From: an uncultured Lentisphaerota bacterium
GTDB lineage: Bacteria; Verrucomicrobiota; Kiritimatiellia; CAIQIC01
NCBI GenBank assembly: GCA_903896925.1
Contig: CAITZM010000102.1
Span: forward strand, 1 to 64,000
Direction of reading: 5' to 3'
DNA length: 64,000 bases
Part shown: piece after piece, positions 44,201 to 49,262 of the stretch
Position numbering within the stretch: the stretch's first letter is position 1
Layout: every line of letters begins with the position of its first letter
Program-made: the position numbers and the translations under genes
The notes under the pieces: generated by a model
Databases searched by the model: none
Told to the model about the DNA's origin: nothing
Seen by the model: the letters and a program-made list of their open reading frames with translations, nothing else

Positions 44201-45677
44201 CGTGATCGCGATGCTGTACCAACCAGACACCGGCATTGATGTTGCTGCTGATCGCCGCCGTGCCGGCCGCCGTGCTGACGTAGGTTTGTGTACTGCCATA
44301 AATGGCGCCATTGGTGTGCATCAGGCTGGAACCGGAGTTGTAATGCCGGGGCGTGGTGGTGGTGTCGGAGCAATAGGAGGTGTTCACCGTATAGCCGTTG
44401 ACCTGGTGAAAGTCACGGATCGCCTCGGCAGTCTCCACAAAAATGCGCTCCTCGTAGCCGCCCCCGCTGTCGGTATACTCACCGGACGTAAGCAAGGTGC
44501 GATACATCGCCGCCGTCGCATTCGGAGTTTTTTCGACATTCAGGATCTTGCTGACCATGAGGTCGCACTGGGCCGTGGTCGCGCAGGGCAAGCGCCCCAA
44601 CAGCAGATCCGGAAAATAATCACTGCCATCGACGGTGGAGTAGTAGAGGTCCGTGGCGGCATAGGTGCCGTAGTAGGAATGCAGGGTCTTGTACCAGGCC
44701 GGGATGAAGCCCGAATCCCCCACGAGCAGCACATAGGTCGGCCGGGGCGACCACGTGGCGTAGGCGTTGCTGATGTAGGCGGTGATGTTGGTGCAGTTGG
44801 GTGTGGCGCTGATTTCCGATGTCTTGACCACGCGGGTCTGGAAACCCTTGGCATGCTTCCACTGCGCGAGCGGCAGCACGTTCGTGTAGAAACTGTCATG
44901 CGTGACGACCAGATAATCGGCGCCATTGGTCGTGGCCAGATCGGGTGCCGCAGCGGCCGGCGCATCCGCGGCGGGAGGCTGCGCATCCAAGACGTCGGCC
45001 ATGAGGGGCGCAAAGGCATCCACCCCCACCCGGTCCGGGCGTGCGGCGCGCGCCCGCGCGCCCGCCGCCGGCGCATAGTCCAGATGCCACTGCACACGCG
45101 CCGCCGTTTTCACTTCTTGCCGGGCAGCGTTATAGAGCAGCGGCGTATAGCTGACATAGACCAGCGACCGCCCGCGCACACACATCTGGTCGACGATGCG
45201 CACCGGCTGCGCGGGGATAAATTCGTCCCGTCCATAGGCGGCCTTATGCCGAGTAAAACGCGGGGGCTTGTCGCCGGCCTTGTCGGTGGGCGGCGGCTGC
45301 CTCGGCAACACATCAAAGCGCCCCGGCAGCGCACCCCACGTCACCTGATCCACGACGAGGCGCACCGTCATGCCGGCCGGCACTTCGACGAACTGGCCAT
45401 AACAGGGCAATTGCGGCTCACCGGTTTCCCCGCAACGCGCGCCGCCCGGCAGCGAGAGCTGGGTGTAGGCCGCCCCCTCCTGTTGCACATCCAAGGCTTG
45501 ACAGCGCGCAGCCACCGCCTCGAAAGCGGCAGACTGGGCCGCCTTGCGCACCAGCCGGATGGGCCGTGCATCCGCCGGGTGCACGCCGTCCAATTCGAAG
45601 TTGCGCTCCCCGGCGCCCGCGCTCTCGCCGAGCAGAAGTGCCACCAGCCACGAGACCTTCAGCCATCCACTCCTCAT
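31566..45677 (-). CDS. Giant gingipain-like (C25) peptidase with surface-repeat mosaic
   Basis: A ~4703-residue exported protein; the ATG at 45677 gives signal peptide MRSGWLKVSWLVALLLGESA (a TTG two codons earlier is also possible). A propeptide-like region leads to a C25 catalytic domain: ADYLVVTHDSFYTNVLPLAQ, DLYYSTVDGSDYFPDLLLGR, His492 in VQHRDHGSQTGGW and Cys526 in MSINCETAWFDGG, spaced like the gingipain His/Cys pair. Next, in order: Ig-like, Calx-beta, DUF11 repeats, PKD (WTFGDGTSSNTTLSTLAHTY), two arrays of T5SS/PEP-CTERM-type repeats (GSVWSNTSTLYLGYNGAGNQ), a choice-of-anchor domain, two MBG domains, ten ~78-residue InlB-like repeats, a jelly roll and the shared FG-GAP-like module. 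No autotransporter barrel or PEP-CTERM signal is seen. Confidence 0.88.
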   Translation of the reverse strand: MRSGWLKVSWLVALLLGESAGAGERNFELDGVHPADARPIRLVRKAAQSAAFEAVAARCQALDVQQEGAAYTQLSLPGGARCGETGEPQLPCYGQFVEVPAGMTVRLVVDQVTWGALPGRFDVLPRQPPPTDKAGDKPPRFTRHKAAYGRDEFIPAQPVRIVDQMCVRGRSLVYVSYTPLLYNAARQEVKTAARVQWHLDYAPAAGARARAARPDRVGVDAFAPLMADVLDAQPPAADAPAAAAPDLATTNGADYLVVTHDSFYTNVLPLAQWKHAKGFQTRVVKTSEISATPNCTNITAYISNAYATWSPRPTYVLLVGDSGFIPAWYKTLHSYYGTYAATDLYYSTVDGSDYFPDLLLGRLPCATTAQCDLMVSKILNVEKTPNATAAMYRTLLTSGEYTDSGGGYEERIFVETAEAIRDFHQVNGYTVNTSYCSDTTTTPRHYNSGSSLMHTNGAIYGSTQTYVSTAAGTAAISSNINAGVWLVQHRDHGSQTGGWATPPYSPTTAGALTNGTRLPVVMSINCETAWFDGGSESLAESFLKNTNGGSHAVIGATRVSYSWYNDWFVHGLYECMYTNYFETLSGLPYYKPGLTYSNNYVGHGTHLGQILNFGKILMYEKEGAGTVTQIEFDILTLLGDPEQSPRNAVPKTLAVTHPAQLSALAPASFTVTVTSGGVPVPGALVALVCDPGDYHKAYTDASGVAAFSFTPQTPLGNTNTPMAITVSEQNAIPYQGTMTLATKTIQLTLPAYATEGDGLLGAQGQLAVNPAPADDVTVTLVSSDAGELLVPASVLVPAGQTNVTFDLTVGDDALADGSQYVTVTASAEGYSSAQAGMTILDSEVPLHHFAWSTVTSPQILDAPFAVVVTAYDYFGGVVSNFAASVSLAGADANAVPITPALSGSFVGGSWTGTVAVLRLATNMTLTAVGANGHAGTSSVFSVQATADLALSLTAAPASVGVGEVLTYTVIVSNRGPQRALSVGLTVPLPGTVTYLGTTVSQGSCTQVAGVVSCALGDLANGAWATVTITVSPTLAGALSGSASLSCLCTDPNSANNTGIAGNTATGGVALLSVTPATNLTAVGLLGGPFLPASQVYALTNAGTGYLDWQVGKTAAWLTLSASTGTLAPQSATNLTVSINAGALGLPLGLYTDTLLFSNLSSGAGSTTRAASLTVTAYGPLDHFDWSAIGSPQLQNTPFPVTLTAQDAGHRTVSNFTSVVSLSGVNNSAVATNNIGNGAASWNFPLYTYYHDARTQVIYLPSELGGARQIGALALDVTTLPGQTMSNWTIRLKHSALTNYASAAWDGSGWTTVYQAHQTIASTGWVNFVFSQPFSYDGISSLLIDFSFNNSSWTASGASRYTSAGQNRALYYYTDSGYGDPLAWSGSTPVGNLSVQVPNIRLTSAGAFGVSPTNTGAFMDGRWSGNLTALEFGSNFMLRASDGAGHSGTSSLFHVTAANADLALAMTASQNPIHAGSNLIYYLTITNLGPATASAVMLTDTLPALVTFVSAAISQGSVTQSGGVVTCNLGSLASGAVATVTLVVTPFIEAGLLNTATVSTSALDTNLLDNSATVATTVYGTGLLAVSPPSYNFGTLLLGATSQTSFVVSNYGGDTLTGTATLSNTAFTVVSGGSYSLAPGTATNVVIRFLPASNLSYSTSLLFVSSGGSATSTVTGTGGSMPVASFSGTPLLGAAPLTVTFTDNSTGTISNRCWTFGDGTSSNTTLSTLAHTYAWTGTNTVTLQVSGILGDHTLTRTNFVTVLSMLTNDWMTAADGGWQMATNWSLGIPPAADQWQVQVTNANNKTVTLNASVTNLPAALTINNLLLSAPAGTTNTLLLDNVGSANPLRVLNGLALTGSVAVTLKNAALQACGLSGASNRLDGSIAAQGSTLLLTNAQTYLGYGGLGQLSLSNSTAWVRNLTVGYLSGSRGAVTVDSGPLTLCGSNLTTLSTFYLGYNAGSNQLTVIRNAKVNNAAGYIGYGAGATNNAVTISGAGSVWSNTSTLYLGYNGAGNQLSVGNSGKVHSSGSYIGYNASATNNVATVSGVGSVWTNTSSLYVGNSGAGSQLAISNSARVCSVNGYIGYNSSASNNAATITGSGSMWTNSSSLYVGNYGAGNQLTILNSGKVFSATGYMGSSASASNNTATITGAGSIWSNTSNLYLGNSGAASQLTVSNSGKAYSYYGYMGYNASASNNVATITGAGSIWSNNYSLYLGYNSVGNQLTLTNGGKVYDTYAYIGYNSRASNNTVLISGAGSVWTNINDLHVGFYGVGNQLTLVNSGKVYDAYGQIGCYSNANQNAASVIGPGSVWTNRSDFYTGNSGAGNQLTVSSAGVLYNNNGYIGNMPGADNNAALVKGAGSLWNNTGVLYVGNYGTNNSLTIADGGKVQALRTVIGQFATGNQLVLSNGTLNSAVVEIHSNNTLLGYGTVSGSLLNSGTLLATSSTYPLTVLGPLYSEGALVATNGCILDVWGPVILAGTTNFDGGTVIFHGGILTTQGATNQWQAENDGGWEQGAYWSRRVAPSVADSSVLITNAGNKRVTVNATTFAEAPGSVTNYSLIVAASGGATNTLWVENLPLEMPFALNNLSLDEGGQLVVSNAAVKIGLVMGVLTVDGGVCLESGWLDATGVAETVVGKALSGCIQINGGVFTANQLDVGQMSPGNRLIVAGGTLGTANAYIGYTSNAHNNAASIIGTGSVWSNSANVRVGYYGAGNLLTIAGGAALYNAHASLGYNAGADSNAALVTGAGSLWSNTDNRDVGTYAAYNQLTVADGGLLINVNGYIGWGTAACYNAVLVTDPGSAWSNSASLYTGYSGGGNQLSLNNQGRVYNTSGFIGYNVSATNSAVIIGGAGSVWSNTATLFVGYSGAGSQLAVTNGGKAHNTAAYIGYNVSASNCAAMICGAGSLWSNTSSLYLGYNGAGNQLLLATGGTVYAQAVTVGLNSSSTNNTLALGGGNLVTTNAGAGLLEVRRGNVTMDSGNIRTPTVMLTNGLAGMLSMSGGTLQANTITSRGGANLVLAGGVLGPLNTNVTWSAALVLNGTVTINTADVTGQPRSVNLTGALSGDGGLDVLGIGVLFMNGTATGNRLIRVFNGATLGGTGTVATVQVLSGGTLAAGTTVGTLAATNVSLGAGAHVQVGLNATGGVAGVDWDLISVAGSVTLDGLSSSSPLRVDVFNAGGLTGTAPPTMPLRWTFLTAAGDLSGYLTNGFAFTITGLDSWSAGVWSVAQVGQSLQLVYDPDLRIIALSGDLDFGSVMLGATNQAVLTLSNGGNTTLTVTNISYPAGFSGAWAGTLAPGASTNVTVVFAPVAVTNYGGTVTVYSDATSGSNTLVVSGIGIPADQFITFPAIGAQVTTNVVALGATASSGLPVSYAVVSGPGSLAGDSLSFTGAGVVSVLASQSGNGNWIAAPNVTNTFSVSKTAATVVLGALSQTYDGTARRATATTVPAGLTVDLTYNGGALAPTNAGSYAVTGTVNSVMYQGWTNGTLVVGTAAQIISFPAIGAQMTTNVVVLGATASSGLPVSFAVASGPGSLSAADLSFTGAGVVSVVATQPGNGNWSAAPGVTNSISVGKTVAGVTLGNLSQTYDGTARMATAATVPDGLAVDLTYNGGPLAPTNAGSYAVTGTVNSVLYAGWTNGTLEVTARLTAEANPTNGGSASGTGLYAPGSHVMLVAIASNNWLFTAWNDGSTNSAHSVLVPVTNVTYTAQFAPAATLSVGVNTNAGGSVTGAGTFLVGSTNLLTATASNGWQFICWSDGETNATRYLVATSNATYSAIFAPTAVLTVLSQPTEGGFVTGGGTYVTGSNALLVATASNLWRFMDWSDGETNPVRTVEVPAGGSTYAANFAPLGAVQVLANPTHGGNVTGAGLYLLGSNAMVTATASNGWLFANWNNTVTDNPWTFPVVGPSAVCTANFARFSTVLARASPTNAGSVLGGGNYIIGSNATLAATASNNWLFTRWNDDSEDNPRTITVPATDITYTASFAAAATISVGANTNDGGYVTGSGVYFVGSNDVLTATASNNWRFIRWTDGVTNNPRTVLVGASGASYTAVFAQTAALTALANPVDGGRVTGAGTYVAGSNAVLTATASNGWRFISWNDGVTNTPRTVVVPNAGATYTANFQPLGTVVVLANPISGGRATGGGVYLAGSNATVTATASNTWRFLNWNGTVTNNPWTFTVVSGSTTCTANFGKTVTVTTLASPAGGGMVTGGGVCLSGSNATLSATAASQWVFSRWNDGNTNASRSITVPVTNITYTATFLPPVTVTVKANPTTGGSVSGGGTFQVGSNVNLTATPFAGWLLTAWNDGNTNLTRAITVPAAPTTCTANFTRGIGAAVDATNLTWATGGSASWSVQSTTTHDGVAALKSGAIGVGQQTWFQATTNGPGSLMFWWKVSSASNNYLQFYINTQLVSQIAGNVGWNQYVGYIGMSNPVTLKWVYSNSNGAASGSNAGWVDQINWMPCPYAEHVPLIFYQDPAGLLASWVVGTNASFQFARILANTGGWALKCAGDVDGDTVSDLLFQNAAGDAAGWFMKADGSTRSARYWFNLSGWDIKACGDYEGLGRGQLFFQNAAGVTAYWRLDTNGNYLAAVPVGSMGAWKLRGVGDLDGDHKAELFWQKADGTVVIWYHNPDGSIRGGVPFNTGNWALCGVADIDADGVSDLVWQNSAGLTGGWFMNTNGTARSASYWWGTGAWKLKAAGR
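32660..34745 (-). repeat. Ten InlB-like tandem repeats in the C25 protein
   Basis: About ten units of ~70-78 codons, each of the form ANPTxGGxVTGxGxY, then GSNxxLTATASNxWxFxxWNDG, then TNxxRTVxVP. Related to the divergent InlB B-repeat/bacterial-repeat domain. A single copy also occurs in the GLUG protein near 26150-26340. Confidence 0.8.
36830..39880 (-). repeat. Two arrays of autotransporter-type ~52-residue repeats
   Basis: About ten units near 38450-39880 and about six near 36830-37680, each near GAGSVWSNTSxLYxGYxGAG followed by NQLTVxNxGKVY ... YIGYNASAxNNxAxI. They match the T5SS/PEP-CTERM-associated repeat style and predict a beta-helix stalk. The two arrays are separated by a non-repeat segment. 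Confidence 0.8.
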
Positions 45678-46012
45678 ATACAACCTGCCTCTCCTTGCGA
45701 CACCTCCCCGATCTGCCTCAATCGCACTATCCGCTTATAAAATTCCCGGCGGTTAAAAGCAACCCTCATCTCGGGGCGCTTCTGTTCGGCCCATGAACGA
45801 CCCGAAGGTCGATGGTTGCGATTTGCAAAAGCATCCAGCCGTTCACCGATGCTGCCGGTATTGAGGGTGTGCCGGCCAGACTCCATGAACGGACGGCGGA
45901 CTGCACAGCCCGCCAGCACCCACTCACTGGCTGCAGTTTAGCGCCCCTGCGCTGTCGGCCAAGGCAACTCAAGTAGCGCTTGCGTAGGTGGTCGAGATGG
46001 CGCTGCCGGCGG
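45678..46012. other. Intergenic region upstream of C25 gene
   Basis: This 335-bp gap between the C25 start and the pirin 3' end contains the promoter candidate at 45734-45762. I see no gene, hairpin terminator or repeat of the window's other families in the rest. Confidence 0.5.
45734..45762 (-). promoter_or_regulatory. Candidate promoter for the C25 gene
   Basis: On the minus strand TTGCTT (45762-45757) and TATAAG (45739-45734) are 17 bp apart, ~57 bp upstream of the ATG. The -35 hexamer is identical to that of the GloVer gene candidate promoter. Confidence 0.5.
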
Positions 46013-46717
46013 CTAGCGCAGAGGCACGTCGATCAGGATCAGTTCGGTCGGTTGCAGGGCGGCGAGGACCAGGGGTTCGTCGCTGGCGATGCGCGCCTGA
46101 TCGGCTTGCTGCAGTTGCTGCCCGTTGAGGCGCAGGGTGCCCTTTGCCAGGTACAGGAAGGTGCCGCGTCCGGCGGTGTTCGTGAACGTGACTTCCTTGC
46201 CCGCGTCCAGTTCACAGCGATAGATGGTGGCATCCGCATGCAGCGCGACCACGTCGGCGGCACGCCCCTGCCCCGAGGCCACCGGCAACAGCCGGTTCTT
46301 CCAGTCGGCCGGCTGATGCGTTTTCTGATCGTAGGACGGCTGAAGCCCGGCCTGACCCGGGCGGATCCAGATTTGGTAGAAGTGGACGGGCTGGCCGGCC
46401 AGGTTGAATTCCGAGTGGGTCAAACCGGTCCCGGCCGTCATGCGCTGCACATCGCCGGCCCGGATCACGGTCCGGTTGCCCATGCTGTCCGCGTGCGTCA
46501 TTTCGCCAGTGAGCACGACGGTGACGATCTCCATCTCGTCGTGGGGATGCGTCGGAAAGCCCGTGCCCGGTTCCACCACATCGTCATTGAAAACCCGCAG
46601 CGCGCCGAACTGCAGATTGCGGGGGTCATAATAATCGGAAAACGAAAACAACCAATAGGTTTTCAGCCAGCCGTAGTCGGAGAAATGCCGCCCGGCCGCC
46701 TTGATAATTTCGATCAT
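46013..46717 (-). CDS. Pirin-family bicupin protein
   Basis: A 234-residue protein; ATG at 46717 preceded by AGGG. The N-terminal cupin shows the pirin metal-site pattern: FPTHPHDEMEIVTVVLTGEM with HxH and Glu, then TAGTGLTHSEFN. A C-terminal cupin-like half follows (LLPVASGQGRAADVV ... GTFLYLAKGTLRLNG). The bacterial YhaK/YhhW-type pirins may act as quercetin dioxygenases or redox/stress-linked proteins; the function here is not known. It is 122 bp downstream of the first ECF/anti-sigma/sensor set on the same strand, and may be read through from that operon. Confidence 0.92.
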   Translation of the reverse strand: MIEIIKAAGRHFSDYGWLKTYWLFSFSDYYDPRNLQFGALRVFNDDVVEPGTGFPTHPHDEMEIVTVVLTGEMTHADSMGNRTVIRAGDVQRMTAGTGLTHSEFNLAGQPVHFYQIWIRPGQAGLQPSYDQKTHQPADWKNRLLPVASGQGRAADVVALHADATIYRCELDAGKEVTFTNTAGRGTFLYLAKGTLRLNGQQLQQADQARIASDEPLVLAALQPTELILIDVPLR

Positions 46718-46839
46718 GTTTTCAGCCCTTCCGCTGGTGACCGCCACTGCGCCCGAGGCAGCCGCGTTGACCGCATAAGCAGTCGAATGTAAGCGCGAAA
46801 CGGACGGAAGCAAACAGCGCCGCACGCGGCGCGTGCGCA

Positions 46840-47331
46840 TCACCTGGTCGAGGCCGGTTGCCCGGAAACCACGGGCTCCGCCTGCGGAGCTTTTTCAGCC
46901 ACCGGTTTTTGCATGACGGAGTTGGTCGGCGAACGATGCGGATGCGACCGCGGGCCGCGGGGCGAAAATTCCGGCCGGGCTTTTTTCAGCTCTTCGAGCT
47001 TTTGCTTCTGCCCGGACGTCAGTTCGACGGCGATGGCCGCGTAAAAATCGTCCATGAGCTTGCTGCCGCGCTTCATCGTCTCGGTGTGGATGCCCTGCAT
47101 GTCGGCCGCCAATTTGGCGATGGCCGGCTGGATTTTCTGCAATTGGGCCGGAGTGAGTTCCAGTTTGGCCTGCAGCCGGGCCTGCAAGTGCTGCGACATG
47201 TCATGGATGAACGGCGGCCGGGGCCAAGCCTGCCGGGAGACCCCGAGGGCGATGGCGGCGCCGGCCAGACCACCCAGCAGAAAAATGGCGACGCTGTAGG
47301 CGATGGCCTTCGCCTGGGCTGGTGTGATCAT
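46840..47331 (-). CDS. Membrane-anchored periplasmic LTxxQ sensor-like protein (set 1)
   Basis: A 163-residue protein. One N-terminal TM helix (AYSVAIFLLGGLAGAAIALG) is followed by a helical periplasmic domain with two LTxxQ-type motifs (LELTPAQLQKIQP and VELTSGQKQKLEEL). This is the hallmark of the Spy/CpxP/CnrX-like heavy-metal sensor superfamily. The C-terminus is Pro/His/Ser-rich. The ATG overlaps the anti-sigma stop (ATGA), showing translational coupling. By analogy with CnrYXH it would sense metal or envelope damage and control the anti-sigma factor; this is inference. Confidence 0.78.
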   Translation of the reverse strand: MITPAQAKAIAYSVAIFLLGGLAGAAIALGVSRQAWPRPPFIHDMSQHLQARLQAKLELTPAQLQKIQPAIAKLAADMQGIHTETMKRGSKLMDDFYAAIAVELTSGQKQKLEELKKARPEFSPRGPRSHPHRSPTNSVMQKPVAEKAPQAEPVVSGQPASTR

Positions 47332-47609
47332 GGCAGGTTGATCCCGATGGCGGAATTGGCGACGGCGACTTCGACGCTGACCGGCGCGGTCAGCAGGCGA
47401 TAGCCCACGGCGACGCACGCCAGCATCAAGGCGCAGCCGACCGCCAGCGCATAGCGGAAGACCACGCCCGTGAGGTCGCGATCCGGCGCCGGCGCACACA
47501 GCGCGAGCACACGGGTGACAAAGCCGGAAGGCAGCCCGTCCGGAAGCTCGCGAGGCGACAAGGCGGCCGCGTGGAGCAGCCGGTCGAGCCTAGGGTCGAA
47601 TGTACTCAT
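47328..47609 (-). CDS. Small membrane anti-sigma factor-like protein (set 1)
   Basis: A 93-residue protein from the ATG at 47609 (AAGGA upstream). A cytoplasmic N-terminal ~45 residues (MSTFDPRLDRLLHAAALSPR) precede a single TM helix (YALAVGCALMLACVAVGYRL) and a short periplasmic tail. Position and topology, not sequence homology, identify it as an anti-sigma factor: it overlaps the ECF sigma gene by 4 bp upstream and the LTxxQ gene by 4 bp downstream. CnrY-like small anti-sigmas have the same layout. Confidence 0.7.
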   Translation of the reverse strand: MSTFDPRLDRLLHAAALSPRELPDGLPSGFVTRVLALCAPAPDRDLTGVVFRYALAVGCALMLACVAVGYRLLTAPVSVEVAVANSAIGINLP

Positions 47610-48184
47610 AATTTTCCTTCCCGTGTCAATCGATGGAACGCAGCCTGCAGCTTGCGCCGGGCCCGGAAGGCCCGCACTTTGACCAGCGGCAGGCTCCAGC
47701 CCGTGACCTGCCTGATCTCCGCGATCGTCCGGCCTTCCAGATGCAGCAGGCTGATCACCAACCGGTCCTGTGGACTCAGTTCCTGCAACAGCCGATCGAC
47801 CAGTTCCCGGGCTTCCGCCGGACGCACATCGTCGCTGGTCGTCGCCAGCGTTTCGAGCAGCTGCAGTTGCTCCACGCTCAGGTCGGCCCACCGCAACTCG
47901 GGGCGGCTCTGCTCCGCCTTCACCGCGTTGAGGCAGGTGTTGATCGCAATGCGCGACACCCAATGCTCCACCGGCACCTGCCCCCTATATTGGTCTAATT
48001 TCGAGACCAGCTTGATCGCAATCATCTGGCACAGATCCTCTTCGCTCGTCCGCCGCGGCAAATGCGCCCGCACCAGCTTGAGCATCAGCGGATAGAGCTC
48101 GTGCAAAAGCTCACGCACCGCCGCGTTGTCGCCTTGGCGGGCGCGCACAAGACAGGCCTCCATATTAAAGCCGGTCTTATCCAT
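47606..48184 (-). CDS. ECF-type RNA polymerase sigma factor (set 1)
   Basis: A 192-residue ECF sigma. Region 2 covers residues ~8-90 (VRELLHELYPLMLKLVRAHL ... SEEDLCQMIAIKLVSKLDQY ... VEHWVSRIAINTCLNAVKAE). Region 4 covers ~125-185 (LLQELSPQDRLVISLLHLEG, RTIAEIRQVTGWSLPLVKVR). It forms a 4-bp overlapping operon with the anti-sigma and sensor. A promoter-like motif (TGTAACC-N16-GGTCATC) lies 28 bp before its ATG; the same motif precedes the divergent Spy-like gene, which suggests autoregulation. Confidence 0.93.
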   Translation of the reverse strand: MDKTGFNMEACLVRARQGDNAAVRELLHELYPLMLKLVRAHLPRRTSEEDLCQMIAIKLVSKLDQYRGQVPVEHWVSRIAINTCLNAVKAEQSRPELRWADLSVEQLQLLETLATTSDDVRPAEARELVDRLLQELSPQDRLVISLLHLEGRTIAEIRQVTGWSLPLVKVRAFRARRKLQAAFHRLTREGKL

Positions 48185-48211
48185 GGCGTAAGTGCCGAGT
48201 CCACATTAAAT

Positions 48212-48241
48212 GATGACCATGCAACCGGCCGTCAGGTTACA
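48212..48241 (-). promoter_or_regulatory. ECF-type promoter candidate for sigma operon (set 1)
   Basis: On the minus strand TGTAACC (48241-48235) and GGTCATC (48218-48212) are 16 bp apart. The AAC-containing -35 and GTC-containing -10 resemble ECF promoters. The same two heptamers occur on the plus strand at 48310-48338. Confidence 0.6.
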
Positions 48242-48309
48242 GAAGCAGCGCAGATTCCGTCAAGCAACATGGCCCCCACCCTGACCACTCCGTCAAAAAT
48301 ACGGCATCG

Positions 48310-48338
48310 TGTAACCTTTGGCGGGCCCAGCGGTCATC
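48310..48338 (+). promoter_or_regulatory. ECF-type promoter candidate for the Spy-like gene
   Basis: TGTAACC (48310-48316) and GGTCATC (48332-48338), 15 bp apart, ~52 bp before the ATG at 48391. Both heptamers are identical to those of the divergent promoter at 48212-48241. Confidence 0.6.
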
Positions 48339-48390
48339 TTCTTTAGAAGGCGCAGCATAGGGCTGGGCCGGAAGAAAAAGGAACGACAAC

Positions 48391-48822
48391 ATGACCGTAA
48401 AGACATTCCGTATGCTGATGGCAATCGCTGGCGTGGCCGGCCTGGTCTGCACGCAGTCCGTGTCCGCTGAAGACGCCGTGGCGCCCGCCAAGCCGCCCGC
48501 GGGCGAAGGCAAACATCACGGGCCGGGCCCGGGTGGCAATCCCACCGAGATGCTGACCAAGGCGTTGAGCCTCACCGCGGAGCAGCAGACCCAGGTCAAG
48601 GCCATCTTCGACGAGTCGCATCCCAAGATGAAGGCGATCATGGAAGACGCGGCGCTGTCGAAGGAAGACAAGGGCGCGAAGCTGAAGGAACTGCGGACCG
48701 CGACGGACGCCAAAGTGCGCGCGTTGCTGACCGCCGACCAGCAGAAGACGTTCGACGAACTCAAGGCGAAACGTCAGCAAGGGAAGGGTGGCCATCACAA
48801 GGCGCCTGCGGCAGCGAAATAA
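48391..48822 (+). CDS. Spy/CpxP-like periplasmic LTxxQ protein
   Basis: A 143-residue exported protein with AAAGGA 8-10 nt before the ATG and a signal peptide (AIAGVAGLVCTQSVSA, then EDA). A His/Gly/Pro-rich segment (GEGKHHGPGPGG) precedes a four-helix Spy-like core: LSLTAEQQTQVKAIFDESHP and LLTADQQKTFDELKAKRQQ. A His-Lys-rich tail follows (GKGGHHKAP). Such proteins act as periplasmic chaperones or metal buffers. Divergent from the ECF sigma operon and sharing its promoter motif, it is the most likely direct regulon member. A strong terminator follows. Confidence 0.87.
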   Translation: MTVKTFRMLMAIAGVAGLVCTQSVSAEDAVAPAKPPAGEGKHHGPGPGGNPTEMLTKALSLTAEQQTQVKAIFDESHPKMKAIMEDAALSKEDKGAKLKELRTATDAKVRALLTADQQKTFDELKAKRQQGKGGHHKAPAAAK

Positions 48823-48847
48823 CCGGATCTTCCTGATCTGATAAGGC

Positions 48848-48888
48848 GGGGTTCTCTCGAGATCGCTTCGAGAGAACCCCTTTTTTTT
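48848..48888 (+). terminator. Rho-independent terminator after the Spy-like gene
   Basis: A perfect 13-bp stem (GGGGTTCTCTCGA, 48848-48860, with its complement 48868-48880), a 7-nt loop and eight T residues (48881-48888), 25 bp after the stop codon. Confidence 0.95.
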
Positions 48889-49262
48889 GGGGCACTTCGC
48901 GGGTCAGCCCCCGCAGGGCATCAGTTTCCGCAGGGCGGCATGTTCCGCCACTTCTGAATGGTAGCGTTGACCGTCTGGCGGACTGTTCATGGGATGATTT
49001 CTTTCTGTTTTAATACCGATCCTGAACCTGCGCTTGCCGCCGGCGCGATACCGACGGATGCGGAGTTGATGCCGCGAAATAATTCAGGCCCGACAGGGGC
49101 ATCACCGCCTGTCGGGCCCGAGGGCACCGTCAGCCGATCAGGCTGGTCCCAATTTTCTGCAATTGCCTGGCGACCGCCTCCTGCGATGTCGCCTAGGCCA
49201 GCATGGCGAGCTGTCCAGCGTGCATGCTTTTCATCTTGGTTCGTTGGCGGCGAACTCGTCGG
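48889..49262. other. Non-coding gap with one palindrome
   Basis: Between the terminator and the 3' end of the caspase-like gene I see no gene. It contains an 11-bp inverted repeat (GGCCCGACAGG and complement at 49087-49118, 10-nt loop) without a following T-run on either strand; it could be a weak terminator or a repeat. Confidence 0.45.

Noticed and set aside
43104-45740. 878-codon plus-strand frame opposite the C25 catalytic region
   Set aside because: The minus strand encodes the peptidase domain with conserved motifs; this frame has none.
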